From: DATKEJ01 sp963768715
Lineage (GTDB): Bacteria > Bacteroidota > Rhodothermia > Rhodothermales > DATKEJ01
Assembly (NCBI GenBank): GCA_963768715.1
Contig: CAVYJC010000007.1
Location: forward strand, 736,161 to 800,160
Direction of reading: 5' to 3'
DNA: 64,000 nucleotides
Below the pieces are notes generated by a model. That model worked only from the letters and a program-made list of their open reading frames with translations. It was not told where the DNA came from and searched no databases. Shown here in pieces: positions 8,817 to 18,103 of this stretch (the stretch's first letter is position 1; every line of letters begins with the position of its first letter). The position numbers and the translations under genes were made by a program.

Positions 8817-9962
8817 TTATGAAGAAACTCTAATGGCGGCCGAATCCGCGTCGACGTAGATGCGGCGAACCCTTCGGCCGATGCCCGTCCATATCTCGTA
8901 CGGTATCGTCTGCGCCCACTTCGCTACCTCGGCCACATGGGGACCTCCGTTGCCGAAAAGCACGGCCTTGGTCCCGGGACTCACCTTGGTTTCGCCCACT
9001 TTGATCGCCGCCATGATCATGTCCATGCAGATCGCTCCGACAATCTCACAGCGAGCCCCATCGATTCCCGCCCAAGCTTTCCCTTCGAGGATGCGCCTGT
9101 AACCATCGGCATACCCAATGCCCAGCGTCGCAACCACCATGCTTTCGGGCGCGATCCATCGGCCGCCGTACGATATGGACGTACCTGCTGCGACAGTCTT
9201 TACCTGGGTGACGGCGGCAGTGAGCATCATTACCTGCCGTAGATCGAGCGCCTCGCGTGTTTCGTCGCGAACCGGACTCCCATACAGGCCGACGCCCGTC
9301 CGGACCAGCGTCTGTGGATAGCGCAGAAACGAGTCCTGCAACCTGAAAATGGCCTCGGTATTCGCCACGTGAACCACTCGGTCGTCGGTAGATACGTCTT
9401 TGAGCGCGCGATCGAATCGCTCGATCTGATCGCGAGCTGAAGACAAATCGTCTGCATCAGCCGCGGCCAGATGGGTATAGAGTCCAACCAGATCGATGCG
9501 GTCAAGGCCTTCCAGAAAGCGCACGGTTGACAGGGTTTCCGCAGGATCGATGCCGATCCGCCCCATTCCCGTGTCTACTTTGAGATGGACACGGAGTCGG
9601 CGCTTGTTCGCAGGCAATTCTGCGAGCGCCTCAGCAGCCTCCTTCGAAGCGATCGTGGCGTCGAGGTTGAATTCTTCATACCATCGCGCCCACTCGGGCT
9701 GCATCGCGCCCATGACAAGGATGCGACAATCGATTCCATGCCTCCGGAGGGTGGCGGCTTCGGAGATCGTTGCCACCGCAAGCCACTCCACACCCTCGGC
9801 AAGAAGGGCTTCCGACACCCTGACCGCCCCGTGCCCGTATGCATCTGCCTTTACCACGCCCATCAATCCGGCCGGCTTGGCCTGCTGAATCAGCCGGCGG
9901 GCATTGTGGCGGAGCGCCGCCAGATCAATGGTTGCCACAGCCGTGGCCGTCTCTCTTAACAC
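8817..9962 (-). CDS. alr: Alanine racemase
   Basis: A PLP enzyme converting L- to D-alanine for peptidoglycan. The 381-residue length is normal. The PLP lysine is in VVKADAYGHGAVR (Lys near residue 38) and the catalytic tyrosine near residue 265 in SISYGGRW; the GIGYADGYRR and CEIVGAICMDM blocks follow. The start is the GTG at 9962: an in-frame TGA lies just upstream and the nearby ATG at 9969 is in another frame. The gene is upstream of the two-component pair on the same strand, with 80 bp between, so weak co-transcription is possible. Confidence 0.95.
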   Translation of the reverse strand: MLRETATAVATIDLAALRHNARRLIQQAKPAGLMGVVKADAYGHGAVRVSEALLAEGVEWLAVATISEAATLRRHGIDCRILVMGAMQPEWARWYEEFNLDATIASKEAAEALAELPANKRRLRVHLKVDTGMGRIGIDPAETLSTVRFLEGLDRIDLVGLYTHLAAADADDLSSARDQIERFDRALKDVSTDDRVVHVANTEAIFRLQDSFLRYPQTLVRTGVGLYGSPVRDETREALDLRQVMMLTAAVTQVKTVAAGTSISYGGRWIAPESMVVATLGIGYADGYRRILEGKAWAGIDGARCEIVGAICMDMIMAAIKVGETKVSPGTKAVLFGNGGPHVAEVAKWAQTIPYEIWTGIGRRVRRIYVDADSAAIRVSS

Positions 9963-10099
9963 AAGGCATCAAACACGTTTGCGTGGTCGGATGCATGGTA
10001 CTGACATAACCACGATTGTTTCAACGACATCTGCACAGAGGGTGCATCTTGAGTCCCGATCGGGCGTATGCAGACGAATCGCGAAAATCAGATTAGCAC

Positions 10100-10732
10100 A
10101 TGTTCAGTCTACTCGGAACTCCTCTCACAGCCATCTTGCTTCTGGGCAATCTCGGCATATCCCTTTATGCCCTTTTCCAGGATCAAGCGCTGTTCGACAG
10201 GTGGGCCTTCGTACCAAACCGAGTACAGGAGAAGGGAGAATGGTATCGACTGCTCTCCGGGGGCTTTCTTCATGGAGGTCTGGGTCACCTGGCCTTCAAC
10301 ATGATCACGCTCTACTTCTTCGGGCCGGTTCTGGAGATGGTGCTCGGATCACTCGATTTCGCCATCGTCTATTTCGGGTCGCTGCTCGTCGCGCACCTGT
10401 TCCTGCTTGCCAAATACAAGGACGATCCTGACTACGTTGCTGTCGGCGCCTCGGGCGCGATCAGTGGCGTCTTATTTGGCTTTTGCCTCTTCTTCCCCTT
10501 CGAGAAGCTCTACCTGTTCTTCATTCCGATCGGTATCCCTGCCTTCCTCTTCGCGATCGGATTTGCGGGGTACTCGTACTGGGCCTCGAATCAGCCTTCC
10601 AGGGCAGGCGTGTTCGGGCGTGTGGCACACGAAGCGCATCTCGGGGGAGCGTTGGGCGGACTCGTTCTGACAGTTCTGATGGAGCCCCGAGTTCTACCCG
10701 GGCTGCTGCGCCAGATTACCAATCTCTTCTGA
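10100..10732 (+). CDS. Rhomboid-family intramembrane serine protease
   Basis: A 210-residue polytopic membrane protein. The catalytic serine is in the GASGAISGVLFG loop-helix (GASG at about residue 115) and the catalytic histidine in the last helix context HEAHLGGALGG. The HGGLGHLAFNM block upstream is the conserved HxxxxHxxxN segment of rhomboid helix 2. These proteases cut transmembrane substrates within the membrane; no substrate can be inferred. It is convergent with the acyltransferase gene, the stop codons being four bases apart. Divergent alr lies upstream across a 137-bp spacer that probably holds both promoters. Confidence 0.93.
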   Translation: MFSLLGTPLTAILLLGNLGISLYALFQDQALFDRWAFVPNRVQEKGEWYRLLSGGFLHGGLGHLAFNMITLYFFGPVLEMVLGSLDFAIVYFGSLLVAHLFLLAKYKDDPDYVAVGASGAISGVLFGFCLFFPFEKLYLFFIPIGIPAFLFAIGFAGYSYWASNQPSRAGVFGRVAHEAHLGGALGGLVLTVLMEPRVLPGLLRQITNLF

Positions 10733-10736
10733 CGCT

Positions 10737-11876
10737 TTACAGCGCCAATTCGTACATCGCGTACTCTTTGTCCTTGACGCCGCCAAGTCCTTCGGCAGCG
10801 TTCATCATCGCCTTGTTCGAGTCGAGAACCCAACTCATTTCGGCCGCATTGTAACCGTAGGGAACGGGGATCTCCAGACTGGCGAGATTCAGGATGGCGT
10901 CGAAACCTCGGCTCTGGTACTCCTTTCTGACCCCCATCATCACAACCCGTCCCTCACTAATGCGGGTCAAGAGTTTGTGCTTCAGTATGCGGGCCAGGCC
11001 GAATGGGAAAAGCCTGCCGTCCCGGATTTCCGCGAACCAGGGATTTACGTCCGGAAGCATAATAGAGAACGCGATCGGCTCCCCGGCCTTTTCGAGTACG
11101 AAGATGATGCGCGGATCGACAATCATCTTCATCTCTTTGACAAGGTGAGCGAACTCGTTGTTGGTCATCGGAACGTGTCCCCAGTTCTCGCTCCAGGCAT
11201 CGTTGTAGATGTCGAGGATCATGCGCGCTTCTTCGTCGAAACGGTCCATGTCGATCGTCCTGAGCTCCAGATCGGGATTGCGCCGCTTGATGATTTCGAC
11301 GCCTCGCCGCATGCGCTCCAGTTTCCGATACTTGAAGTGGATATAGTACGCCCACATCGTCATGATGCGCTCGAAACCGTAGCGTTCGAGGAAGTCGGCG
11401 TAGTACGGAAAATTGTATGGCATGAGGATCGCAGGCGGTCGGTCGAAACCATCCACCAGCAGGCCTGAAACGTCGTTGAGCGAGGGATTGGCCGGACCGC
11501 GAGCCGCTTTCAGACCTTCAGATTTCAACCACTCCGCTACCGCATCGAATAACGCTCTTGCGACATCATAGTCTTCCACGCACTCGAAGAATCCAAAAAA
11601 GCCCGTGCCGTCGTCGTACTTCTGCAAATGCATCCCGTTGACGACCCCGGCGATGCGCCCGACGACCGCACCCGACTCGTCGGTCGCGAGGAAAGGCTGG
11701 ATCTTGCCGTGTTCGAAGAAGGCGTTCTTCTTTGGATTCAAGACCGTGGCCTGATCGACGCGAAGAGGTGGAATCCAGTGCCGCTGGTCCTTGTAGAGCT
11801 CGTAGGGAAGGGCGATGAACTTTGAGAGATCGGCGGACGTTTCAACCGGCCGCACAACGCATGCTATTCCCATCAA
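10737..11876 (-). CDS. GNAT-fold acyltransferase-like protein next to serine palmitoyltransferase; candidate ceramide synthase
   Basis: A 379-residue protein with no signal peptide. The N-terminus (FIALPYELYKDQRHWIPPLR, then VVGRIAGVVN) and the C-terminal GVRKEYQSRGFDAILN segment are GNAT-like; the latter resembles the acetyl/acyl-CoA binding motif A. This long family is usually annotated only as N-acetyltransferase or hypothetical. It is the second gene after serine palmitoyltransferase on the same strand, 19 bp apart, so the two are likely co-transcribed. My inference, from recall that the bacterial ceramide synthase of Caulobacter is a GNAT-like acyltransferase encoded near spt, is that this protein N-acylates a sphingoid base. 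A generic N-acyltransferase remains possible. Confidence 0.6.
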   Translation of the reverse strand: MMGIACVVRPVETSADLSKFIALPYELYKDQRHWIPPLRVDQATVLNPKKNAFFEHGKIQPFLATDESGAVVGRIAGVVNGMHLQKYDDGTGFFGFFECVEDYDVARALFDAVAEWLKSEGLKAARGPANPSLNDVSGLLVDGFDRPPAILMPYNFPYYADFLERYGFERIMTMWAYYIHFKYRKLERMRRGVEIIKRRNPDLELRTIDMDRFDEEARMILDIYNDAWSENWGHVPMTNNEFAHLVKEMKMIVDPRIIFVLEKAGEPIAFSIMLPDVNPWFAEIRDGRLFPFGLARILKHKLLTRISEGRVVMMGVRKEYQSRGFDAILNLASLEIPVPYGYNAAEMSWVLDSNKAMMNAAEGLGGVKDKEYAMYELAL

Positions 11877-11895
11877 GTTCAGTATAATCTAAAGT

Positions 11896-13266
11896 TTACG
11901 CAGGGTCAGTCAACGGTTGGCCGTTGTTCGAAATGACGCCGTGCCTGATGCCGACTTTTCGGAACGCCTCGAGGATCCGATCGAGTTCCTCGTCCGTGTG
12001 TGTCGCCATATACGAGGTGCGCATGAGGGACTGCCCTTTCGGGACGGCCGGCGGAATGACGGCATTCACAAAAACGCCTTCATCGAGAAGGTCACGCCAG
12101 AACCGGAAGCAGGTCATCATGTCGCCAACGACCACCGGAATGATCGGCGACTGGCTATTCCAGATGTTGAATCCGGCCTCGCGGAACCCGGCGCGCATAT
12201 AGTCGGAAATCTTCCACAGCCGCTCGAGTCGTTCCGGCTCGGCTTCGAGTATCTCGAGACATTTTATCACGGTCGCCACGTTGGCCGGGGGCATCGAAGC
12301 GGAGAAAATGTGCGTCGAGCTGTTGTGCCGGATGTAATTGATCACGTCGGCATCTCCGACGCAAAAGCCCCCGAGCGATGCGAAGCTCTTCGAGAAGGTG
12401 CCTGTCACGAGATGCACGCGGTCGAGCAGTCCGAACGAGGCCGCCGATCCCTTTCCGCCGGGTCCAATGACTCCAAAGGCGTGGGCGTCGTCCAGCATCA
12501 GGGCCGCACCGAACTCCTCGGCGAGGCTGACAAGATCGGGCACTTTCGCGATGACGCCACTCATGGAGAACACACCGTCCGAGACGATCATTCTCCGCCC
12601 CGAAGGATGATCTACCTCCGCACGCTGAAGAAGCATACGGAGTCTCTCCATATCGTTGTGACGAAAACGTACGGTGTCAGCCAGACTTACCTTCGTACCG
12701 GCGACAATGCAGGCATGATTGTCCTTATCGGAAAAAATGGTGTCGCCTTTGGAGGCCAGAGACTGGATCACGCCCTGGTTCGTCATGTATCCCGTGGAGA
12801 ACAGGATACACGCGTCCTTCCCCATATAAGACGATATCTGCTCCTCAAGCTGAATGTGGAGATCCAGCGTTCCATTCAGAAAGCGCGAGCCGGTGCAACC
12901 CGTTCCATAACGTTTGATGGCATCCTGAGCAGCCTCCAGAACGCGAGGATCGGATGTCAGCCCCAGATAATTGTTCGATCCGGCCATGATCGTTTCACGG
13001 CCGTTGATAATTGCCTTCGATCCCTCGTTCCGCTCTATGGCCCGGAAGTAAGGATACAGTCCGAGACGCTTGACGACACTGTAATCGCCGTCAGGCGCAA
13101 AGAACTCATGGCAGCGATCGAAAATGGAGGGGTCCGATCTTATCTCTGGCGAATCGCTCAAGTCAGGAAGTATTTGGTGCCTCTCCTTCTGGAGGTAAAA
13201 GCCGGGTCGATGTTCCGAGCAGATGTGACCTTCTTCTCCGAGCCAAAGTTGTAGAAGGCAATTCAC
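11896..13266 (-). CDS. spt: Serine palmitoyltransferase (alpha-oxoamine synthase family)
   Basis: A PLP enzyme condensing serine with an acyl thioester to give 3-ketosphinganine, the first step of sphingolipid synthesis. The frame encodes FDRCHEFF...GLYPYFRAIE, MAGSNNYLGLTSDPRV, TGCTGSRFLNGT, DDAHAFGVIGP and the lysine motif TGTFSKSFASLGG. GLYPYFR and the downstream acyltransferase favour SPT over KBL or BioF. The first 50 or so residues of the open frame look non-native. AAGGAG near 13190 suggests initiation close to 13160-13185, but the only standard codon there, a TTG, is about 21 nt from it, so the true start is unresolved and the gene is probably shorter at its 5' end. Confidence 0.88.
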   Translation of the reverse strand: MNCLLQLWLGEEGHICSEHRPGFYLQKERHQILPDLSDSPEIRSDPSIFDRCHEFFAPDGDYSVVKRLGLYPYFRAIERNEGSKAIINGRETIMAGSNNYLGLTSDPRVLEAAQDAIKRYGTGCTGSRFLNGTLDLHIQLEEQISSYMGKDACILFSTGYMTNQGVIQSLASKGDTIFSDKDNHACIVAGTKVSLADTVRFRHNDMERLRMLLQRAEVDHPSGRRMIVSDGVFSMSGVIAKVPDLVSLAEEFGAALMLDDAHAFGVIGPGGKGSAASFGLLDRVHLVTGTFSKSFASLGGFCVGDADVINYIRHNSSTHIFSASMPPANVATVIKCLEILEAEPERLERLWKISDYMRAGFREAGFNIWNSQSPIIPVVVGDMMTCFRFWRDLLDEGVFVNAVIPPAVPKGQSLMRTSYMATHTDEELDRILEAFRKVGIRHGVISNNGQPLTDPA

Positions 13267-13420
13267 TGCTCGGGAGCGAGGCCCTGCGAAGTCGTGATTT
13301 GCCTCAATTTACTCCATTGCATCTGCAATTAACACCTTAATAGAACAACGAGGGGTCGCTAAGGGTCTCAAGTCGCACGTCGAACGGCCCAACTGCCTCG
13401 CATACCTGACGATGTGTCGA

Positions 13421-13987
13421 TCAGAATCGTACCCTGAGAGTCATTGTGAGCGGACCCGTACCCAAGCCGTCGAGCGAGGAGAGGTCTTCTCCGACGTCGA
13501 AATCATATAACTGACCGCTCACGTAGGCATCGAGAACATTGAGCCCATATGCAACCACGATTCCAATGATCGTCAAATCTCTGTTTCGCCTGAAGGCGTC
13601 GCGCCGCGATCGAAGAATCGAGGTCGGAATGCCTGGAAACTGGAGATATTCGTTCTCGTATTGCGGAAACGGGTGCGGATCCTGCCCCAGATACGCCCCA
13701 TAAAGATACGCGTGGTTGTAGCGGTCGAACTCGTTGTCGTTGTGAATCGCGACATAGGTGAGTCCACCGAGCACGGCTAGAACAATGGGTGTCTTCAGCG
13801 GCTGGTCGTTGTAGATCTGGCCGAGTCCAGGGAGAACGGCCGAACGCCAGAGGGCGCCTGTCGGACTGTGTGGGGAGACGGATTTCGGCGCGCTCGACAG
13901 GGAGTCCTGGTCCTGCGCCCTTGCTGCGCTCGCCCCGGCAATCAGGATCGCCGCGATGATCCAGCGGGACAACTCGCGCCTAACCAC
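13421..13987 (-). CDS. DUF5683-type membrane/envelope protein
   Basis: A predicted exported protein of about 188 residues. After a signal-like segment (WIIAAILIAGASAARAQ) comes the block ALWRSAVLPGLGQIYNDQ with PIVLAVLGGLTYVAIH, then RRDAFRRNRDLTIIGIVVAYGLNVLDAYV. The G-x-G-Q-x-Y-N and N-x-x-D-A-Y-V elements are typical of the DUF5683 family of Bacteroidota-like bacteria. I place the start at GTG 13987, just after the parB stop; a TTG at 13972 would also give a good signal peptide. The long open frame upstream of this overlaps parB and is spurious. The function is unknown. It follows parA and parB on the same strand and may be the last gene of that operon. Confidence 0.7.
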   Translation of the reverse strand: MVRRELSRWIIAAILIAGASAARAQDQDSLSSAPKSVSPHSPTGALWRSAVLPGLGQIYNDQPLKTPIVLAVLGGLTYVAIHNDNEFDRYNHAYLYGAYLGQDPHPFPQYENEYLQFPGIPTSILRSRRDAFRRNRDLTIIGIVVAYGLNVLDAYVSGQLYDFDVGEDLSSLDGLGTGPLTMTLRVRF

Positions 13988-13998
13988 GTCTTCGACGG

Positions 13999-14937
13999 TC
14001 AGGTGGAGCCGATGTCGAGCAGAAGCTCCATGACCCGCTCGAGGTCTTCCCGCGAGTAGTACGAAATCTCGATTCTGCCCTTTCCGGCGCGGTGCTTGAT
14101 GGCGACCTGTGTTCCGAATCGCGTCCTCAAACGGTCGGTCAGTGCAGTGATCTGCCAAGATTCCGGGGCGGTCCCTTTGCTCCTTTTCGCTTTCGATTTG
14201 TCTGGCGTTTCCTCGCCGAGTCTTCGGACCATTTCTTCCGTCGCGCGAACCGAAAGGTCCTCATGAACGATCCGATTGAAAAGCGCCTCCTGAATCTCGA
14301 CGTCCTCGACGACGATGAGGACCCGGGCGTGACCGGCCGAAATCTGTCCCTCCCGCAATCCGCGCTGAATAGAAGCAGGTAACTTCAATAAACGCAAGGT
14401 GTTAGCCACCGTAGATCGATCCTTCCCGACCTTTACGGCCACCTGGGCTTGCGTGAGCTCACATTCATCGATGAGGCGCTGATATCCGAGGGCTTCTTCG
14501 ATCGGATCTAGGTCTTCCCTTTGGATGTTCTCGACGAGCGCCCATTCGAGCATGTCTTCCGTACCTGCTTCGCGGACGTACGCATCGATGTACTCGAGGC
14601 CGGCGAGCCGGGCGGCACGGACTCGGCGTTCGCCGGAAATCAGCTCGTATTCACCGTCGCCTTTCGGACGGACGGTGATCGGCTGAATCAGGCCGTGCTC
14701 CGCAATCGAGGATGCCAGCTCCGTCAGGGCTTCCTCCGGGAAGTGCTCTCTGGGCTGGAATGGATTCGGGTGGATGTCGTCGATCCTGATCTCTACGATC
14801 TTTCGCAGTGACCGTGCACGTTCTTCGAAGTTGTAGAACTGACTTTCGTCAAGCGTGGCAGCCGCATCGTCGCCTCCCGCATTCGGCAGAATGGCCCCCA
14901 ACCCCTTTCCCAATGCTTGCTTCTTCGTCATAGTCAC
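13999..14937 (-). CDS. parB: Chromosome-partitioning protein ParB
   Basis: A parS-binding CTPase clamp for chromosome segregation, 312 residues. The N-terminal KKQALGKGLGAILP is the usual ParA-stimulating tail. The ParB/Srx domain has PNPFQPRE and the CTP-binding motif GERRVRAA. The helix-turn-helix region is QAQVAVKVGKDRSTVANTLRLL. The basic linker and the C-terminal dimerisation domain are present. parA is 28 bp upstream on the same strand. The start is ATG 14937, with ATG 14931 as an alternative. Confidence 0.96.
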   Translation of the reverse strand: MTMTKKQALGKGLGAILPNAGGDDAAATLDESQFYNFEERARSLRKIVEIRIDDIHPNPFQPREHFPEEALTELASSIAEHGLIQPITVRPKGDGEYELISGERRVRAARLAGLEYIDAYVREAGTEDMLEWALVENIQREDLDPIEEALGYQRLIDECELTQAQVAVKVGKDRSTVANTLRLLKLPASIQRGLREGQISAGHARVLIVVEDVEIQEALFNRIVHEDLSVRATEEMVRRLGEETPDKSKAKRSKGTAPESWQITALTDRLRTRFGTQVAIKHRAGKGRIEISYYSREDLERVMELLLDIGST

Positions 14938-14965
14938 GAATTAGATTGTGGCACGTGATGGATGC

Positions 14966-15811
14966 TCAGTTTTGTCCACCTGGCCTGGAATCCACCAGGC
15001 GTTGGCTCGTCTCCACGGCCGACTCTGCGCCGTTCCCTCCGAGGAGATGACTGTTCTTGAGGATAATCTCGCGGGCGAGCGAGATATAATTCCGAGCTCC
15101 GACGCTGGTGGCATCGTAGAGCAGTACGGGCTTCCCGAAACTCGGTGCCTCGGCGACGCGGACGTTCCGCTGGATCACCGTGTTGCAAACCTTGGAGCCG
15201 AAAAATCGCTTCACTTCCGAAAGAACCTGGTTCGACAGCCTTAGCCTGCCGTCGAACATCGTGAGCAGCACGCCTTCGATCTCCAAATCGGGATTCAGAT
15301 GCTGCCTTACAAGCTTGATCGTGTTGAGGAGCTGGCCCAGTCCCTCGAGCGGGAAATACTCGCACTGCACCGGGATGAGTACGGCGTCGGCCGCAGTAAG
15401 CGCATTCAGCGTCAGCAGCCCCAGCGACGGCGGGCAGTCAACAATGACGAAATCGTACTTCTTGCGGAGGAGCCCGAGAGCGTTGCGAAGGACCTTCTCG
15501 CGATTTGGCAGATCGACCAGCTCGACCTCGGCCCCTACAAGGTTGATGTGACTTGGGACGACGTCGAGAAACGGCATTTCCGTCGGCAGCACGATGTCTT
15601 CGAGCGGCGCCTCATTCAGCAGTACATCGTACGTCGAGGTGACGACCGTCCGCGTATCGATGCCGACGCCCGACGTGCAATTCGCCTGCGGGTCGCTGTC
15701 GACAAGCAGCGTGGGGTGTTCCGTCGCGGCAAGAGACGCAGCCAGGTTGATAGCCGTCGTCGTCTTCCCAACTCCGCCCTTCTGATTGGCTATAGCAATA
15801 ACCTTTCCCAT
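14966..15811 (-). CDS. parA: Chromosome-partitioning ATPase ParA/Soj
   Basis: A deviant Walker ATPase of 281 residues that drives ParB-parS segregation on the nucleoid. The P-loop KGGVGKTTTAINLAA is at residues 11-25, with the LLVDSDPQANCTSG switch block and the VIVDCPPSLGLLT Walker B region. The short N-terminus indicates a chromosomal type rather than a plasmid ParA with an HTH. The upstream spacer (15812-16068) contains a small hairpin near 15852-15870 and one perfect DnaA-box nonamer. Confidence 0.96.
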   Translation of the reverse strand: MGKVIAIANQKGGVGKTTTAINLAASLAATEHPTLLVDSDPQANCTSGVGIDTRTVVTSTYDVLLNEAPLEDIVLPTEMPFLDVVPSHINLVGAEVELVDLPNREKVLRNALGLLRKKYDFVIVDCPPSLGLLTLNALTAADAVLIPVQCEYFPLEGLGQLLNTIKLVRQHLNPDLEIEGVLLTMFDGRLRLSNQVLSEVKRFFGSKVCNTVIQRNVRVAEAPSFGKPVLLYDATSVGARNYISLAREIILKNSHLLGGNGAESAVETSQRLVDSRPGGQN

Positions 15812-15917
15812 ATCACTCAGCTGCCAAGCGCCTCCACGCCGTCCTGCCGATAAAAGAAATCGGCATAAGAAAAACGGCTACGAAAATATAACCGGATGTG
15901 CTCGAAGGGACAATCAC

Positions 15918-15926
15918 TGTGGATAA
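15918..15926 (-). other. Perfect DnaA-box nonamer upstream of parA
   Basis: The plus strand reads TGTGGATAA, the reverse complement of the consensus TTATCCACA. It sits in the parA/helicase intergenic region, about 107 bp upstream of parA. A single box has no proven meaning: about half a perfect match is expected by chance in 64 kb on two strands. It is recorded because parAB loci tend to lie near replication origins. Confidence 0.35.
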
Positions 15927-16068
15927 CCCGTCCCCGCTGAGGACGCAGGGTTTCCACGAGGTTTTCCCATCAAAGTCCGCGAATCAAGCGCTTTTTCCTC
16001 TCCCACCTTATGTTCCTCGCGAAGATGTAGCGGCGATTCTTGCCGCCACATCGCAAACGACTTAAGTC

Positions 16069-18096
16069 TTGGCACGTTCCTTCGTCATCAAGCCCGACGA
16101 TCAGCCTGCACCAAAGGATCTGATTATCGATTACCGTGCGGCGCTGAATCCGCAGCAGCTGGATGTGGTCCAGTCTTTGGGCGGACCCAGCCTCGTGATT
16201 GCAGGAGCCGGCACGGGGAAGACTCGAACGCTCATTTATCGCGTTGCCTACCTGGTAGAGACGGGCGTGCAGCCGCATCGAATCGTCCTGCTCACATTTA
16301 CGCGCCGGGCTGCGGCACAGATGATCGACCGGGCCGCAGCATTGCTCGACGGTCGCTGCAGGGATGTGAGGGGCGGCACGTTCCACGCGTTTTGCCTGGT
16401 TCTGCTTCGTAAGCACGCCGACCGTGCGGGCCTGCCTCCGGTCTTTACAGTCATCGACGAGGCCGACGCCGCCGATGTGGTGAACCTTCTCCGAACCGCG
16501 AAGGGTTTTCATAAACTCGAACAGCGCTTCCCACGAAAGGAGGCGCTCCGCTCCATGTTCTCGGCGGCCGTCAACCGACGTCTCCGTATTCAGGAGGTGG
16601 TCGAATCGGAGTATCCGCAGTTCGCGGGCCATATGGACCGGATCCGCGAACTCCAGACCGACTACGACGCCTATAAACGCACGCACGGCCTCGCGGATTA
16701 TGACGACCTGCTCCTGCACACGCACCACCTGATGGAGCGTAACTCGGACGTTCGACGACAGATCGCGACGTCGTGCGAGCACGTTCTCGTCGATGAATAC
16801 CAGGATACGAATCGCCTGCAGGCCCTCATCGTCGATCATCTTGCGTCAGTGCACCACAACGTCATGGTCGTCGGAGACGATGCACAGTCTATCTACAGAT
16901 TTCGCGGCGCCGACTATCGTAACCTTTTCGAGTTCAAGGATCGTCAACCTGGGACCCGCCAGTACACCATCGAGCAAAACTACCGCTCGACGCAGCCAAT
17001 CCTGGACCTGGCCAACGAGGTCATCAAACAGGCGCGCACCAAGTTCGACAAACATCTCTTCACAAAGACACCCGGCGGCGACCTGCCGGGCGTGGTCCCT
17101 TGCCCCGATGAACGAACCGAGAGCAAGTTCGTCGCACAAATGATCCTTCAGCTTCGCGAGGAGGACGTGCCGTTGAATCGAATGGCCGTGCTGTTCAGGA
17201 GCAGTCACTCGTCGTACGATCTCGAGTTGGAGCTGGCGAGAAGAGCCATACCGTTCGTGAAATATGGCGGCGTAAAGCTGACGGAGGCCGCGCACATCAA
17301 GGATGTCGTGGCTTACCTGCGCGTCATTGAGAATCCCTCCGACGCGGTTGCGTGGAGCCGGATTCTGACATTGTTGGAAGGCATCGGGCCAAAGACGGCC
17401 GGCGAAATCGTCCGCTTCGTCACGCAATCCGGAGATCCGCTGTCAGCCGATCCGGCTCAGGCGAGCTCACGATATATCGAGTCGATCCGGCGGCTGTTCA
17501 ACACGCTCCGTGATCTGAAGGCATCCGACGTGACGCTCGCCGAGGAAGTCGAAACGATCGTGGCATTCTATGACCCCATCCTGCGCCGTCAGTATCCCGA
17601 CGACGCCGAGAAGCGCATGCGGGATCTCGAGCACTTCGTCGGACTCGCCCGCAACAGCGCATCGCGGCAGGGTTTCCTGAGCGAGCTCGTTCTCGATCCG
17701 GTAGAAATGACGGCCGTCGACACGCTCTCACAGATTGACGACGAGCCGCCTCTCATCCTTTCGACAATCCATTCGGCCAAAGGTCTCGAATTCCACACCG
17801 TGTTCGTGATTCAGGTGCTCGAAGGCTCCTTGCCCTCGGCCTATTCGCTGGATGACGAGGAATCGGTCGACGAAGAGTTGCGCCTTTTTTACGTGGCCGT
17901 CACGCGGGCTGAAACCAACCTGTTCATCACGTACCCGGCCCTGAAGTACCGGCGCGGCCAGGGTGACTATTTTGCCAATCCGAGCCGATTCATAGAGGGA
18001 ATCGGTTCCGAACTCCTCGAGCCCTGGCAGATCGTCATCCCTTCTCAACTCCCGGCGGCCGATCCGGACTCGATCGGAGGGCAGGCAGGATCCTGA
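16069..18096 (+). CDS. UvrD/Rep-family superfamily 1 DNA helicase
   Basis: An ATP-dependent 3'-5' DNA helicase of 675 residues. Seen in order: the Q-motif LNPQQLDVV, Walker A GAGTGKTRTL (about residue 45), Walker B DEYQDTNRLQ (about 242), motif III GDDAQSIYRFRGA (about 268), motif IV QNYRSTQPIL, motif V STIHSAKGLEF (about 565) and motif VI FYVAVTRAE (about 610). The N-terminus carries about 25 extra residues before the Q-motif. The start is probably the TTG at 16069: an in-frame TAA lies two codons upstream and no in-frame ATG occurs before residue 80. PcrA, Rep and UvrD cannot be distinguished here. Confidence 0.93.
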   Translation: MARSFVIKPDDQPAPKDLIIDYRAALNPQQLDVVQSLGGPSLVIAGAGTGKTRTLIYRVAYLVETGVQPHRIVLLTFTRRAAAQMIDRAAALLDGRCRDVRGGTFHAFCLVLLRKHADRAGLPPVFTVIDEADAADVVNLLRTAKGFHKLEQRFPRKEALRSMFSAAVNRRLRIQEVVESEYPQFAGHMDRIRELQTDYDAYKRTHGLADYDDLLLHTHHLMERNSDVRRQIATSCEHVLVDEYQDTNRLQALIVDHLASVHHNVMVVGDDAQSIYRFRGADYRNLFEFKDRQPGTRQYTIEQNYRSTQPILDLANEVIKQARTKFDKHLFTKTPGGDLPGVVPCPDERTESKFVAQMILQLREEDVPLNRMAVLFRSSHSSYDLELELARRAIPFVKYGGVKLTEAAHIKDVVAYLRVIENPSDAVAWSRILTLLEGIGPKTAGEIVRFVTQSGDPLSADPAQASSRYIESIRRLFNTLRDLKASDVTLAEEVETIVAFYDPILRRQYPDDAEKRMRDLEHFVGLARNSASRQGFLSELVLDPVEMTAVDTLSQIDDEPPLILSTIHSAKGLEFHTVFVIQVLEGSLPSAYSLDDEESVDEELRLFYVAVTRAETNLFITYPALKYRRGQGDYFANPSRFIEGIGSELLEPWQIVIPSQLPAADPDSIGGQAGS

Positions 18097-18103
18097 AGAC
18101 CAA

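Noticed and set aside
11917..13254. 445-codon open frame on the plus strand
   Set aside because: It is a complete antisense shadow of serine palmitoyltransferase, which is unambiguous on the minus strand.
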